NCBI GenBank assembly: GCA_945837185.1
Contig: CAMAMZ010000026.1
Span: 1 to 17,733 of the forward strand
From: an uncultured Bacteroidales bacterium
GTDB lineage: Bacteria; Bacteroidota; Bacteroidia; Bacteroidales; Bacteroidaceae
DNA length: 17,733 bases
Direction: 5' to 3'
Shown here: piece after piece, positions 1-7,848 of the stretch
How positions within the stretch are numbered: position 1 is the first letter of the stretch
Layout of the letters: each line of letters starts with the position of its first letter
The notes under the pieces: model-generated
What the model saw: only the letters and a program-made list of their open reading frames with translations
What the model was told of the DNA's origin: nothing
Database searches by the model: none
Program-made: the position numbers and the translations under genes

Positions 1-728
1 TGTTTTCTTCTGAAATAGAAGTTGATGGCAGGCGGATTACCCAAAGGCGCATACAGCGTGCGGAAACGCTTCCTGAGCGAGACACCCCATTTGCGCACCC
101 TACACATATCATTCTTATAGCCAAAAGCCACAGCCTTGCGGGTAGCAATCACCTTTCCACCCTGTTCCAACACGCGCAAGCCATAATCCACATCGCCCAA
201 ATCGTGATGGTAAACAGGGTCGATGATACCCACACGCAACACGGTTTCCTTACCCACCAGCACCACATTACCATTCATAAATTTTACAGATGCAGGAACA
301 GCGGCTGGCCCTACCAAACACCCTTTCTCATCCGATCCACCATACAGGATTTCGGTATGCTGCTCATTGTCAATCAGTCCCGTCACCACAGCATCCTTTC
401 CGCCCCATGTTTGGCATGCTTTCAACTCCTCCCAGAAATCAGGATATAACACCACATCATCGTTCAGCCACAGATAAGCATCATAGTTGCCCTTCACCGC
501 TTCCTTCCAGGCACGATACATACCCCTGCTCCAGAACAAATTGCCATCACCCTGCAGCAAACGGACAGCAGGAAACATGGTCTGCACCATTTCCGAGGTT
601 CCATCGGTAGAGGCATCATCTACAAGATACACCACACAAGTAGGAAGAACCGCAAACAAGTTGCGCAAACACCTTTCCGTTTTCGCTTTCCTGTTAAAAC
701 AGGTCATGAGCACCGCTACACTTTCCAT
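1..728 (-). CDS. Family 2 glycosyltransferase (3' end beyond window)
   Basis: Reading from an ATG at 728, 242 codons are visible before the left edge, so the C-terminus is missing. The start MESVAVLMTCFNRK and VDDASTDGT (residues 36-44) form the nucleotide-sugar-binding half of a GT-A fold. LNDDV (88-92) is the usual metal/diphosphate-binding acidic motif. GDGNLFWSRGM (60-70) and GDVDYGLR (178-185) resemble family GT2 enzymes of the rhamnosyltransferase-like type. It probably transfers a sugar from an activated donor to a lipid-linked oligosaccharide at the inner face of the cytoplasmic membrane, but sugar and linkage cannot be read from sequence. The start overlaps the end of the polymerase gene by 13 bases, so the two are cotranscribed and probably translationally coupled. 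Family assignment is firm; specificity is unknown. Confidence 0.88.
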   Translation of the reverse strand, partial: MESVAVLMTCFNRKAKTERCLRNLFAVLPTCVVYLVDDASTDGTSEMVQTMFPAVRLLQGDGNLFWSRGMYRAWKEAVKGNYDAYLWLNDDVVLYPDFWEELKACQTWGGKDAVVTGLIDNEQHTEILYGGSDEKGCLVGPAAVPASVKFMNGNVVLVGKETVLRVGIIDPVYHHDLGDVDYGLRVLEQGGKVIATRKAVAFGYKNDMCRVRKWGVSLRKRFRTLYAPLGNPPAINFYFRRK

Positions 729-2083
729 AACTCCACACGGTTAATAGTTTCCTTGGGCTTGTCATCCTTCAACGATGTAAGAAACAAGCCTCCCGTCATA
801 AAGGCGAAACACATTTGAAAGGAGTTGCCCCATGTTGTATACAAGAAGAAACTGATGAAGAAGGAGGGGAACAAAATGGCCGTCAGTTTCCCTTCCCTTT
901 CTTGATTTCGCCACACCCGGGGCAGAAATCTCAGCACATAACCCATGCGAATAAACAACAGAATCCACCCCAAAAACAAACCCGATTCGCAAACAATACG
1001 CAAACCATCGAACTCCGCAAGCGAAAAGCCGGCATGCTCTCTCAGTCCCAACAGTCTGCCACCCACCTGTGTACTCATGCCTTGCCCATAGCCCCAAAAC
1101 GGCACATCATCGCCATCCAATGTTTTAGGGTCGGTAAGGGCCTTAATATTATATACCACTCCACGGTCATAGATATCCGTCATCGTACCCGAAGCTGTCG
1201 ACGTTTCTCCATACTGCACCATAACCGCCACATCAAAACGCTTCATCATGGTACGCCATGCTCGCTTTGCCGATGAGGTTGTAGAAACCACATACAACAA
1301 AGGAAGTGACACGATGAAAGCCTTGGCCAACCGCCATCTGTTCTTTGCCGACATCACCAAAATTATCAGATAGGCAACAAACCCCACGATATAGAAAATC
1401 ATGATGCGCGAAATGGCAAAGGGGATGGTAATGAAGAGCAACAACACAGCCATGTACAGCATCCACTTGTTCATCACCTCTTTTCTATACAGGAAGAAAT
1501 ACGACTGAAAAGACAATGCCAACAAGGTGAAGAGTGCGCTGTGTGAATAATGCATGAAGATGCCTGCAGGCCTAAACAAGCCATAGAGTTCTGATACGGA
1601 GAACCTACTCATTCTGTCGTTCACTTCCCCACCCTGGTAATTAATCCATGAATCTATCGGCATACTAAATTGTAGGATTATCAACAGCGAATTGACGATT
1701 GACGTATAGACGATGATCTTTCCCATCCTGTCAATATCATTATAGCGCAATCCCTTCGCTATGATATAGCACAAAGGAAAGCCTATCAACCAAGGAAAAC
1801 ATCCCCACAAAGCCACAACCAGATTTCCGTGACCCACGAGCAACGTGAGGAGGAAAGTCACGATGCCTCCCCACACAGCCGCCTTCTCCCACCCTGTGAG
1901 TCGCGTAATCTGTTGCCCACCATAGAACACCACCAACACGGCAACAGCCTGTTTGATGACCATAATAATATTGTCGTAATCAGGAAATATCCACTTACGC
2001 AAGATGCCATCATACAACAGCAAGAAGAAGTATGCATATATAAGGTATCTTAGCCGCAAGGCCTTGTCAACAGCTCTACCCAT
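716..2083 (-). CDS. Wzy/O-antigen ligase-like polysaccharide polymerase
   Basis: A 455-residue integral membrane protein with about ten or more hydrophobic segments. A long polar stretch lies late in the protein (about residues 268-362, containing GYGQGMST at 331-338 and AEFDGLRIV at 356-364), followed by further membrane segments. This layout, many helices plus one large late periplasmic loop, is that of Wzy polymerases and WaaL/O-antigen ligases. Its place directly after a flippase and before a glycosyltransferase favours polymerase. Such enzymes join lipid-linked repeat units, or transfer glycans, on the periplasmic face of the inner membrane. The start overlaps the flippase stop by 8 bases and the stop overlaps the glycosyltransferase start by 13. 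Sequence conservation in this class is poor, so polymerase versus ligase is not settled. Confidence 0.75.
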   Translation of the reverse strand: MGRAVDKALRLRYLIYAYFFLLLYDGILRKWIFPDYDNIIMVIKQAVAVLVVFYGGQQITRLTGWEKAAVWGGIVTFLLTLLVGHGNLVVALWGCFPWLIGFPLCYIIAKGLRYNDIDRMGKIIVYTSIVNSLLIILQFSMPIDSWINYQGGEVNDRMSRFSVSELYGLFRPAGIFMHYSHSALFTLLALSFQSYFFLYRKEVMNKWMLYMAVLLLFITIPFAISRIMIFYIVGFVAYLIILVMSAKNRWRLAKAFIVSLPLLYVVSTTSSAKRAWRTMMKRFDVAVMVQYGETSTASGTMTDIYDRGVVYNIKALTDPKTLDGDDVPFWGYGQGMSTQVGGRLLGLREHAGFSLAEFDGLRIVCESGLFLGWILLFIRMGYVLRFLPRVWRNQEREGKLTAILFPSFFISFFLYTTWGNSFQMCFAFMTGGLFLTSLKDDKPKETINRVELWKV

Positions 2084-3599
2084 GTACCTTCAATCTTAAA
2101 AAGCCCTTTACTATTCTCCGTTCGTCTTTGTCCAGACCAACAAGATAAATCACCACTACCATCAGCAGACTGTTGGCCACCAACAACACCAATAACCCAA
2201 GCACATCCTGCTTCAGCCCATAACTCAAGGCAGCACACAGCGCTCCCGACAATATGCCCACGGCACAACAAGGCACCAGCACCTTCCGCAACAACACACC
2301 CATGCGCACCGATGTTACTTGAGCAGCATACCACACCCGCACCACACAAATCAAGATGTCTGTGAGCACCACACTCACAATCATCATTCTCGGATCATTT
2401 GTCAGCACACTCACCCCATAGCTGATGGGAATCGCCAAAAGGTAGAGCGAATCAGGCACCAGGAGAAACTTGGTGATACGGTTCGTTGCCAATACCGATG
2501 CCCTGATGGGCTCAAAAAAGGCATAGGTCAAACTGAGAAACACCGTACACACCGCAAACGCAACCGTATAAGGAGGCAGATAACCTAACCATAGCGTCAT
2601 AATCTGCTCAGCCCTGCACACAAAGGGTATGAGGATAAGCAAAATCATATAAGCCTCAACCTTACTGCCCGTATACACCAATCGCGTATGCCTGTCGATA
2701 TCTCCATCGGCATAGGTTTTGGTGATTTGGGGGGAGATGGCCTTGAAGATGTTCAATCCGAACGACAGCACCGAGTTCTTGAGCTGCAACGCTATCTGAT
2801 ACACCGCATTCACCGTCACGCCAAACACCCAGTTCACCACCAGCACAATGCCATGAAAAGCCAAGGTCTGCAACAAGCCCGATGTGGTAGACACGCCTGC
2901 AAAGGTAGCAATCTCGCGCACCACCCCCATCTCCAAACGCAAACGCACCCTCGTCTCTTCAAACTTCCGCCTGCAGTAGCCTATATAAGCCACCAAAACC
3001 ACCAAAGGAACCATCGCCATGAAAACGGCATAGAGCCCAAGGCGTTCCTCCTGCGGCCACTGCACCAACACATAAGCAGCCAACCATGACAACACCACCT
3101 GTGCAATGGTTACCATGGCGTAAATGTCCATGCGCTCATGCGCTATCACCACCGCATGGAAAGGCACTGCCAACAATGTCAGCACACAGGCCAGCACCGA
3201 CAACTGATACACCGGCATTACCGCAGGCTCCATGGCAACAGGAATATTGATGGCATACAGCGCAAAACACACGCCAGCCGTTTCGAGCACCACCACCATC
3301 AAGGCGGCAAGCATCAAAACGGCAAATAAGGAAGCGGCAAACATCCTGCCAGGATTGCCATTCGGTTTACCCAATTCAAAGGTGATAAACCGTTGTACCG
3401 AGGAGGTAATTCCCATCGTGAAGAAAGAGAAGATGCCTACCACACCTGCCACAACACCATACACCCCATAGCCTTCCGCTCCCAAATGCGCCAGCACCAG
3501 TCGTGCAGCCCACAAATTAAACCATACAGTAAACAGCATTCTGCCGTATAACAATAGGGAGTTTTTAGCTATTCGTTGCGGATTAAATATTTCTGGCAT
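2076..3599 (-). CDS. Wzx-type polysaccharide flippase (MATE/MVF superfamily)
   Basis: A 507-residue protein of about 12-14 membrane helices. The N-terminal part has RIAKNSLLLYGRML (residues 9-22), then LGAEGYGVYGVVAGVVG and a TSSVQRFITFELG segment. This pattern is common among Bacteroidota lipopolysaccharide biosynthesis flippases of the MATE/MVF superfamily. It should move undecaprenyl-diphosphate-linked oligosaccharide from the cytoplasmic to the periplasmic face of the inner membrane. It is the first recognisable gene of the minus-strand cluster and overlaps the polymerase by 8 bases. A possible promoter at 3832-3839 would leave a leader of over 200 bases containing a 60-codon ORF. No UpxY/NusG-like antiterminator gene precedes it, unlike Bacteroides capsule loci. 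Membrane class is clear; the transported glycan is not. Confidence 0.82.
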   Translation of the reverse strand: MPEIFNPQRIAKNSLLLYGRMLFTVWFNLWAARLVLAHLGAEGYGVYGVVAGVVGIFSFFTMGITSSVQRFITFELGKPNGNPGRMFAASLFAVLMLAALMVVVLETAGVCFALYAINIPVAMEPAVMPVYQLSVLACVLTLLAVPFHAVVIAHERMDIYAMVTIAQVVLSWLAAYVLVQWPQEERLGLYAVFMAMVPLVVLVAYIGYCRRKFEETRVRLRLEMGVVREIATFAGVSTTSGLLQTLAFHGIVLVVNWVFGVTVNAVYQIALQLKNSVLSFGLNIFKAISPQITKTYADGDIDRHTRLVYTGSKVEAYMILLILIPFVCRAEQIMTLWLGYLPPYTVAFAVCTVFLSLTYAFFEPIRASVLATNRITKFLLVPDSLYLLAIPISYGVSVLTNDPRMMIVSVVLTDILICVVRVWYAAQVTSVRMGVLLRKVLVPCCAVGILSGALCAALSYGLKQDVLGLLVLLVANSLLMVVVIYLVGLDKDERRIVKGFLRLKVHG

Positions 3600-3609
3600 T
3601 GTTCAACTA

Positions 3610-3792
3610 TTACATCCTTTTCTTTTTCAGATCATACAAAACGGCTGCAAAACCACCCAACTTGCGCACGGTGCAGGAAAGCCTGCGCACACGAGAAAAG
3701 CGCCACCAAGCTTGCATGTTGTTATATGGAGTATCGCATGCAAACAGGTAGCCCCATAACAAGTTTCCTTGCATACCATAACCAAGGAGCAT
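3610..3792 (-). CDS. Possible 60-residue leader ORF upstream of the flippase
   Basis: An ATG-started frame of 60 codons whose stop lies 10 bases before the flippase ATG. The product begins with a hydrophobic, aromatic half (MLLGYGMQGNLLWGYLF) and ends with a strongly basic half containing RVRRL, VRKLGG and DLKKKRM. I recognise no family. It lies downstream of a candidate minus-strand -7 box at 3832-3839, so it would be the first ORF of the polysaccharide transcript. It could be a small membrane-associated protein, a regulatory leader peptide, a remnant of a longer gene or chance. No Shine-Dalgarno sequence is evident, but these are generally not used in this phylum. Confidence 0.25.
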   Translation of the reverse strand: MLLGYGMQGNLLWGYLFACDTPYNNMQAWWRFSRVRRLSCTVRKLGGFAAVLYDLKKKRM

Positions 3793-3831
3793 CCCACCGA
3801 TGCAATGATGTTATTCACCGCATGTCTTGTG

Positions 3832-3839
3832 CAAAAATA
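3832..3839 (-). promoter_or_regulatory. Candidate -7 box for the polysaccharide operon
   Basis: On the minus strand this reads TATTTTTG, matching the Bacteroidota sigma-AB -7 consensus TAnnTTTG. No clear -33 TTG lies at the expected distance; that position falls in T-rich sequence. Transcription would begin around 3826, giving a leader of more than 200 bases before the flippase ATG. Confidence 0.35.
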
Positions 3840-3852
3840 CACATAATATCCG

Positions 3853-3866
3853 AAAAAGCGCTTTTT
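3853..3866. promoter_or_regulatory. 14-bp perfect palindrome between divergent promoters
   Basis: AAAAAGCGCTTTTT is its own reverse complement, and the T tract continues to 3870. It lies between the two candidate -7 boxes, where both -33 regions should fall. It could be an operator, an A-tract promoter element or, less likely, a terminator core. The stem has only four G/C positions and no loop, so it is not a convincing terminator. Confidence 0.3.
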
Positions 3867-3892
3867 TTTTCCCGTTTTATCTTTATTTTTTA

Positions 3893-3900
3893 TAACTTTG
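3893..3900 (+). promoter_or_regulatory. Candidate -7 box for the fmt operon
   Basis: TAACTTTG matches the Bacteroidota -7 consensus TAnnTTTG and lies 19 bases before the fmt ATG. It implies a leader of roughly 13 bases. The same octamer occurs upstream of valS at 13125-13132. No good -33 TTG is visible in the upstream T-rich tract. Confidence 0.5.
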
Positions 3901-3919
3901 CCTTCAAACAAGCCAAATA

Positions 3920-4921
3920 ATGGAAAAAAAAGACGTTAAGATTATTTTCATGGGTACTCCGGAATTTGCTGTGGCCTCTCTTCAGTCGTTGGTAGAAGGC
4001 GGCTATCATGTGGTTGCCGTTGTCACCCAACCCGACAAACCTGTCGGCCGACATCAAAACACCCTGCAGGCGCCTCCTGTAAAGCAATATGCCCTTTCGC
4101 ATGGCATTCCCGTGCTCCAGCCCGTCAAGATGAAAGACGAGTCGTTTCTTGCCGCATTGAAGAGCTACAATGCCGACTTGCAGGTTGTTGTGGCCTTCCG
4201 CATGCTGCCAGAGGTGGTATGGGCTATGCCTCGCTTCGGCACCTTCAACGTGCACGCTGCCTTGCTGCCCCAATACCGGGGGGCAGCCCCTATCAACTGG
4301 GCTGTTATCAATGGAGAAACACGCACGGGTGTCACCACCTTCTTCTTGGATCACGACATCGATACCGGACGTATCATCGACAGTAAGCCCTTTGCGATTC
4401 CTGATGATGCCGATGTGGAATATGTCTACAACGGGTTGATGCAATTAGGCGCCCAACTGTGTGTGGAAACGGTTGATAAAGTGATTGCCACCGAAGGAAA
4501 GGTGCCCTCTGTTCCACAGCAAGCAACAGAAGGTCTGCATACGGCTCCAAAGATTTTCAAGGAAACGTGCTTTATCCCATGGCAACATACCGCCAAACAG
4601 GTCTACGACTTTGTGCGAGGCCTCTCTCCCTATCCCGGAGCATGGTCTGCCCTGCAACTCACAGATGCTGACACCGCCAAAGGCCCTGTCAACGTGAAGC
4701 TTTTCCGTACGGCCAAGACCGGTCAAGCCACACAGGAAGAGGCTGGCACCTTGAGGGTCGACAACAAACGCCTCTATGTGGCTTGTGCCGACCAATGGCT
4801 GGAAATACTGGAGCTGCAGGCAGCCGGCAAGAAACGAATGGCCTCACGCGATTTCCTCAATGGCATGCGCTGGCTCGAACAGCATGGCGTATGCGGCCAT
4901 TTCCTGCACACCCTTCCTTAA
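3920..4921 (+). CDS. fmt: Methionyl-tRNA formyltransferase
   Basis: A 333-residue enzyme, close to the usual length of about 315. It transfers a formyl group from 10-formyltetrahydrofolate to Met-tRNA(fMet) in the cytoplasm for translation initiation. The N-terminal formyltransferase domain starts with IIFMGTPEFAV (residues 8-18). The catalytic asparagine and histidine lie in NVHAALLPQYRGAAP (110-124; N110, H112), and the conserved aspartate is D148 in DIDTG. The C-terminal tRNA-binding domain follows from about residue 215 (KQVYDFVRGLSPYPGAW). The start gives the canonical N-terminus just before the nucleotide-binding strand and follows a -7 box at 3893-3900 by 19 bases. It is the first gene of a compact plus-strand operon; the next gene begins 19 bases later. 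Confidence 0.96.
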   Translation: MEKKDVKIIFMGTPEFAVASLQSLVEGGYHVVAVVTQPDKPVGRHQNTLQAPPVKQYALSHGIPVLQPVKMKDESFLAALKSYNADLQVVVAFRMLPEVVWAMPRFGTFNVHAALLPQYRGAAPINWAVINGETRTGVTTFFLDHDIDTGRIIDSKPFAIPDDADVEYVYNGLMQLGAQLCVETVDKVIATEGKVPSVPQQATEGLHTAPKIFKETCFIPWQHTAKQVYDFVRGLSPYPGAWSALQLTDADTAKGPVNVKLFRTAKTGQATQEEAGTLRVDNKRLYVACADQWLEILELQAAGKKRMASRDFLNGMRWLEQHGVCGHFLHTLP

Positions 4922-4940
4922 CCATCAAAGCATCTATCAC

Positions 4941-5510
4941 ATGAATCAAGCAGAAGATATCAAGAATGCCGTTACGGTGCTCCGCCAAGGCGGCCTCATC
5001 CTTTACCCTACCGATACGGTATGGGGCATTGGCTGCGATGCCACCAATGCCGAAGCAGTGGCCAAGGTTTATGCGCTCAAGCAACGCGATGACCATAAAG
5101 CCATGATATGCCTTGTCGACTCTGCCGCTCGCCTTCAGCGCTATGTCAGAAACGTGCCTAATGTGGCATGGGACTTGCTCGATGTGGCCATCAAACCCAC
5201 AACGGTCATCTTTGACGAGGCGGTTAACTTGGCACCTAACCTGCTGGGCGAAGATGGCTCGATAGCCCTCCGCATCACCCACGAGCCCTTTTCCAAAGAG
5301 CTGTGCTATCGTTTTCAGAAAGCCCTCGTCAGCACCAGCGCCAATATCAGCGGGCAGCCCACTGCGGCCAATTTCCGCGATATAGCCCCTGAGATCATAG
5401 CGGGTGTAGACTATGTATGCTTTGCACGCCGACAGGAGCATCATCCCCACACCCCCTCCAGTATCATCAAACTGGCCAATAACGGCGAGGTTCAAATCAT
5501 CCGCAAATAA
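4941..5510 (+). CDS. TsaC/YrdC/Sua5-family threonylcarbamoyl-AMP synthase
   Basis: A 189-residue protein with the YrdC-like fold. TsaC enzymes make threonylcarbamoyl-AMP from threonine, bicarbonate and ATP for the t6A37 modification of tRNAs reading ANN codons. GGLILYPTDTVWGIGCDA (residues 17-34), KQRDDHKAM (47-55) and STSANISG (131-138) are family signatures. The usual proline-glycine-proline-threonine motif is replaced by AIKPTTVIFD (83-92). This leaves open a YciO-like paralogue, so I give no gene symbol. The frame is open back to 4776, but that extension lies inside fmt and is unlike the family. The ATG at 4941, 19 bases after fmt, gives the standard N-terminus. The ClC gene follows after 12 bases. 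Confidence 0.88.
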   Translation: MNQAEDIKNAVTVLRQGGLILYPTDTVWGIGCDATNAEAVAKVYALKQRDDHKAMICLVDSAARLQRYVRNVPNVAWDLLDVAIKPTTVIFDEAVNLAPNLLGEDGSIALRITHEPFSKELCYRFQKALVSTSANISGQPTAANFRDIAPEIIAGVDYVCFARRQEHHPHTPSSIIKLANNGEVQIIRK

Positions 5511-5522
5511 ACAATCCCCACG

Positions 5523-7325
5523 ATGCAAGACACACCACAACAACTCCCCTCTCTGATGGAAAAGATTCTGAAGTGGAGCCATGCACACCTCAGCAACCGG
5601 GAACTCGTGCTCCTGCTTGCCTTTGCCATAGGCTTCTTCGCATCTGTAGCAGCCTTCGTGCTTCATTGGATTATCCATCAAATCCAACTTCTTGTAACAG
5701 CTGGTTTCAATGCCACGAGCTACAACTGGTTATACCTGCTGTTTCCCGTCATTGGCATCTATATCACCTCACAGTTTGTCAAGCATATTGTCAAAGACAA
5801 CATCTCTCATGGCATCACCCGTGTGCTCTATGCCATCTCTTCCAAGAACAGTCATCTCAAGTCGCATAACTGCTGGTCATCGGTCATTGCATCGGCCATC
5901 ACAATCGGTTTTGGCGGTTCTGTGGGAGCGGAGGCTCCTATCGTCCTTACCGGTTCAGCCATAGGCAGCAACCTCGGTCAACTGTTTCGTTTAGACAAGC
6001 GGTCGCTCATGCTGTTGGTGGGATGTGGTGCAGCTGCCGCCATAGCCGGCATCTTCAAGGCACCCATTGCAGGATTGGTGTTCACCCTCGAAGTGTTGAT
6101 GGTCGACCTCTCCATGGCTTCCCTCCTCCCCATTCTGATTTCGTGCGTCACAGCCACCTGCTTCTCCTATATCTTCGTGGGCGATTCATCCCTCTTCACC
6201 TTCGAGCTGGAGAATGCTTGGCTTTTGGAGCGGGTGCCTGCCAATCTGCTGTTGGGTGTTTTTTGCGGTTTGGTGAGTTTGTATTTCATGCGTGCCATGA
6301 CCTCATGCGAGAATGCCTTTGCCAAACTCAGCCACCGCCCCTACCTCAAACTCATAGCCGGAGGTCTGCTCCTCAGCACCCTTATCTCGTTCTTCCCCTC
6401 CCTCTATGGAGAGGGCTATGCCGCCATCAACATTCTTCTCAATGGCCACAATGAAGCCGATTGGAACAGGGTGATGAACAATTCCCTTTTCTATGGCAAT
6501 GGTAAGTTGCTGGTGGTGTATATCGGTCTTGTCATCCTCACGAAAGTATTCGCCACCTCTGCCACCAATGGCAGTGGCGGTTGCGGAGGAACCTTTGCTC
6601 CCTCCCTCTTCATCGGAGGCTTTAGCGGCTTTTTCTTTGCCCGTATCTGGAATATGTACCATATTGGAGCCTATGCCCCCGAAAAGAACTTCACGCTGCT
6701 GGGCATGGCAGGTGTCATGGCAGGTGTCATGCACGCTCCTCTCACCGGCATCTTCCTGATTGCCGAACTTACCGGTGGCTACCAGCTCTTCATGCCTCTC
6801 ATCATCGTGAGTGTGGTTGCCACCCTCACCATCAGCATCTTTGAGCCACATAGCATCTATGCCATGCGTTTGGCACGCCAAGGCAAGCTCATCACCCACC
6901 ACACCGACCAATCGGTGCTCACACTCATGCGGTTGGATAGTTTGATAGAGAAGGAGTATTCGGCTGTAACGCCCGATATGCCCTTAGGGCGCCTTGTCCG
7001 TGCGTTGAGCGACAGCCATTCGGGTTTTCTGCCTGTATTGGATAAGGCAGGCACCTTGCTCGGAGAGGTTGATATGACCCAAAACCGTCATATCATCTTC
7101 CGTACTGAGCTTTATGGTAAATTTACAGTGAAGCAACTCATGACTCCCTGTCCGGCAAAAATCGTTGACAGTGATCCGATGGGCGAAGCCATGAAGAAGT
7201 TTGAAAAAAGTGGTGCCTTGTACTTGCCTGTAGTTGATGTGAGCAATCGCCTCATCGGCTACATCGACCGCACCCGTATGTATTCCATGTATCGCAACTT
7301 GGTTGCCGATTTTTCAGCAGAGTAG
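5523..7325 (+). CDS. ClC-family chloride channel/transporter with two CBS domains
   Basis: A 600-residue inner-membrane protein: a ClC pore domain (about 25-450) followed by a pair of CBS domains. ClC proteins move chloride or other anions, either as channels or as anion/proton antiporters. Visible motifs are GGSVGAEAPIVLTG (131-144) with the gating glutamate E137, a second glutamate E190 in VFTLEVLM where antiporters keep the proton glutamate, and GSGGCGGTFAP (350-360). Y446 in SIYAMRLA sits where the pore tyrosine is expected. The first canonical motif GSGIP is absent; DNISHGITRVL (92-102) occupies its place. CBS repeats begin near 470 and 535 (VKQLMTPCPAKIVDSDPMGE) and probably sense adenine nucleotides. 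It is the last gene of the fmt operon. Channel versus antiporter, and the transported ion, are not settled. Confidence 0.93.
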   Translation: MQDTPQQLPSLMEKILKWSHAHLSNRELVLLLAFAIGFFASVAAFVLHWIIHQIQLLVTAGFNATSYNWLYLLFPVIGIYITSQFVKHIVKDNISHGITRVLYAISSKNSHLKSHNCWSSVIASAITIGFGGSVGAEAPIVLTGSAIGSNLGQLFRLDKRSLMLLVGCGAAAAIAGIFKAPIAGLVFTLEVLMVDLSMASLLPILISCVTATCFSYIFVGDSSLFTFELENAWLLERVPANLLLGVFCGLVSLYFMRAMTSCENAFAKLSHRPYLKLIAGGLLLSTLISFFPSLYGEGYAAINILLNGHNEADWNRVMNNSLFYGNGKLLVVYIGLVILTKVFATSATNGSGGCGGTFAPSLFIGGFSGFFFARIWNMYHIGAYAPEKNFTLLGMAGVMAGVMHAPLTGIFLIAELTGGYQLFMPLIIVSVVATLTISIFEPHSIYAMRLARQGKLITHHTDQSVLTLMRLDSLIEKEYSAVTPDMPLGRLVRALSDSHSGFLPVLDKAGTLLGEVDMTQNRHIIFRTELYGKFTVKQLMTPCPAKIVDSDPMGEAMKKFEKSGALYLPVVDVSNRLIGYIDRTRMYSMYRNLVADFSAE

Positions 7326-7339
7326 GCCAATGGGCCTAC
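7322..7339. terminator. Short hairpin at the convergent junction
   Basis: GTAGGCC (7322-7328) and GGCCTAC (7333-7339) form a perfect 7-bp stem around the loop AATG, overlapping the ClC stop codon. It sits between convergent genes and could end transcripts from both sides. No T tract follows on either strand, so it is not a classical intrinsic terminator and may only stabilise 3' ends. Confidence 0.4.
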
Positions 7340-7354
7340 CCTGCCGTATCATGC

Positions 7355-7822
7355 TTATCGTTTATCATGCCGATTGGCGGCTTTCCTGAACGCCTGCCTA
7401 TGGAACTTATCTTCGGCCCGCATAATATCCATCACCTTTCCTGCTGGCAGAACTGCCATGAACTTTCCGTGATAATACTTCTGCAGTTTCTTGATACGCA
7501 GGTCGATATTGTCCATTTTCTCTATCGCTTCCGCACAAGCCTTGTCGTTATTCCTGTCCACCTTGTGCAACTGGCGCATCTCGTTAAACAACTGGCGTTG
7601 CTTCTTTTGCATTTCCCGATAGAGCGGCAAGAACTTTGCACTCTGTGCCGATGTCAATCCGGCATGCTGCACGATAAACTGCTCCAAGTCAGCCTGAAAC
7701 TTATCCGGATTGAAAGCACGCCCCGGACCCTGTGCCCATACGGTCATCACCATGAATGCCATCAGGCAACACACAGCCATTCTTTTCCTTACACATCCAG
7801 TCATCATCCTGTTCCTTTCCAT
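7355..7822 (-). CDS. Spy/CpxP-like (LTxxQ) periplasmic protein
   Basis: A 155-residue secreted protein. It has a basic start, a hydrophobic core and an apparent signal-peptidase site after VWA (residue 30). The mature protein is highly charged and helical, with LTSAQ (56-60) followed by FLPLYREMQKKQRQLFNEM. This LTxxQ pattern is typical of the Spy/CpxP family of envelope-stress proteins and of related small Bacteroidota proteins encoded near sigma factors. A role as chaperone or stress sensor in the periplasm is inferred from family and context. It is last in the minus-strand operon, 26 bases after the membrane-protein gene. The frame also opens with GTG at 7825, and ATGs at 7807 and 7804 would still leave a good signal peptide, so the start is uncertain by a few codons. 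Confidence 0.75.
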   Translation of the reverse strand: MERNRMMTGCVRKRMAVCCLMAFMVMTVWAQGPGRAFNPDKFQADLEQFIVQHAGLTSAQSAKFLPLYREMQKKQRQLFNEMRQLHKVDRNNDKACAEAIEKMDNIDLRIKKLQKYYHGKFMAVLPAGKVMDIMRAEDKFHRQAFRKAANRHDKR

Positions 7823-7848
7823 CACTTACATTCCACAACCGTTTATTC

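Larger units (their letters stand above)
3600..3919. other. Divergent intergenic region between flippase and fmt
   Basis: About 320 bases separate the starts of two divergent operons. The region holds a 60-codon candidate ORF on the minus strand next to the flippase, outward-facing -7 boxes on each strand, and an AT-rich palindrome with a run of nine T between them. No tRNA, small-RNA terminator or insertion-sequence end was recognised. The part near fmt is markedly AT-rich compared with the coding regions, as expected of a promoter region. Confidence 0.6.

Noticed and set aside
3627..3911. 94-codon minus-strand ORF in the divergent region
   Set aside because: It starts upstream of the minus-strand -7 box and covers both promoters; the product has no family likeness. 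The 60-codon frame in the same region is kept only as a low-confidence candidate.
4776..4940. N-terminal extension of the TsaC-like protein
   Set aside because: The extra 55 residues lie inside fmt in another frame and do not resemble the family, which begins at the ATG at 4941.
4857..5687. Minus-strand ORF of 276 codons opposite fmt end, the TsaC-like gene and ClC start
   Set aside because: It spans three genes well supported by motifs on the plus strand and has no family signature of its own.
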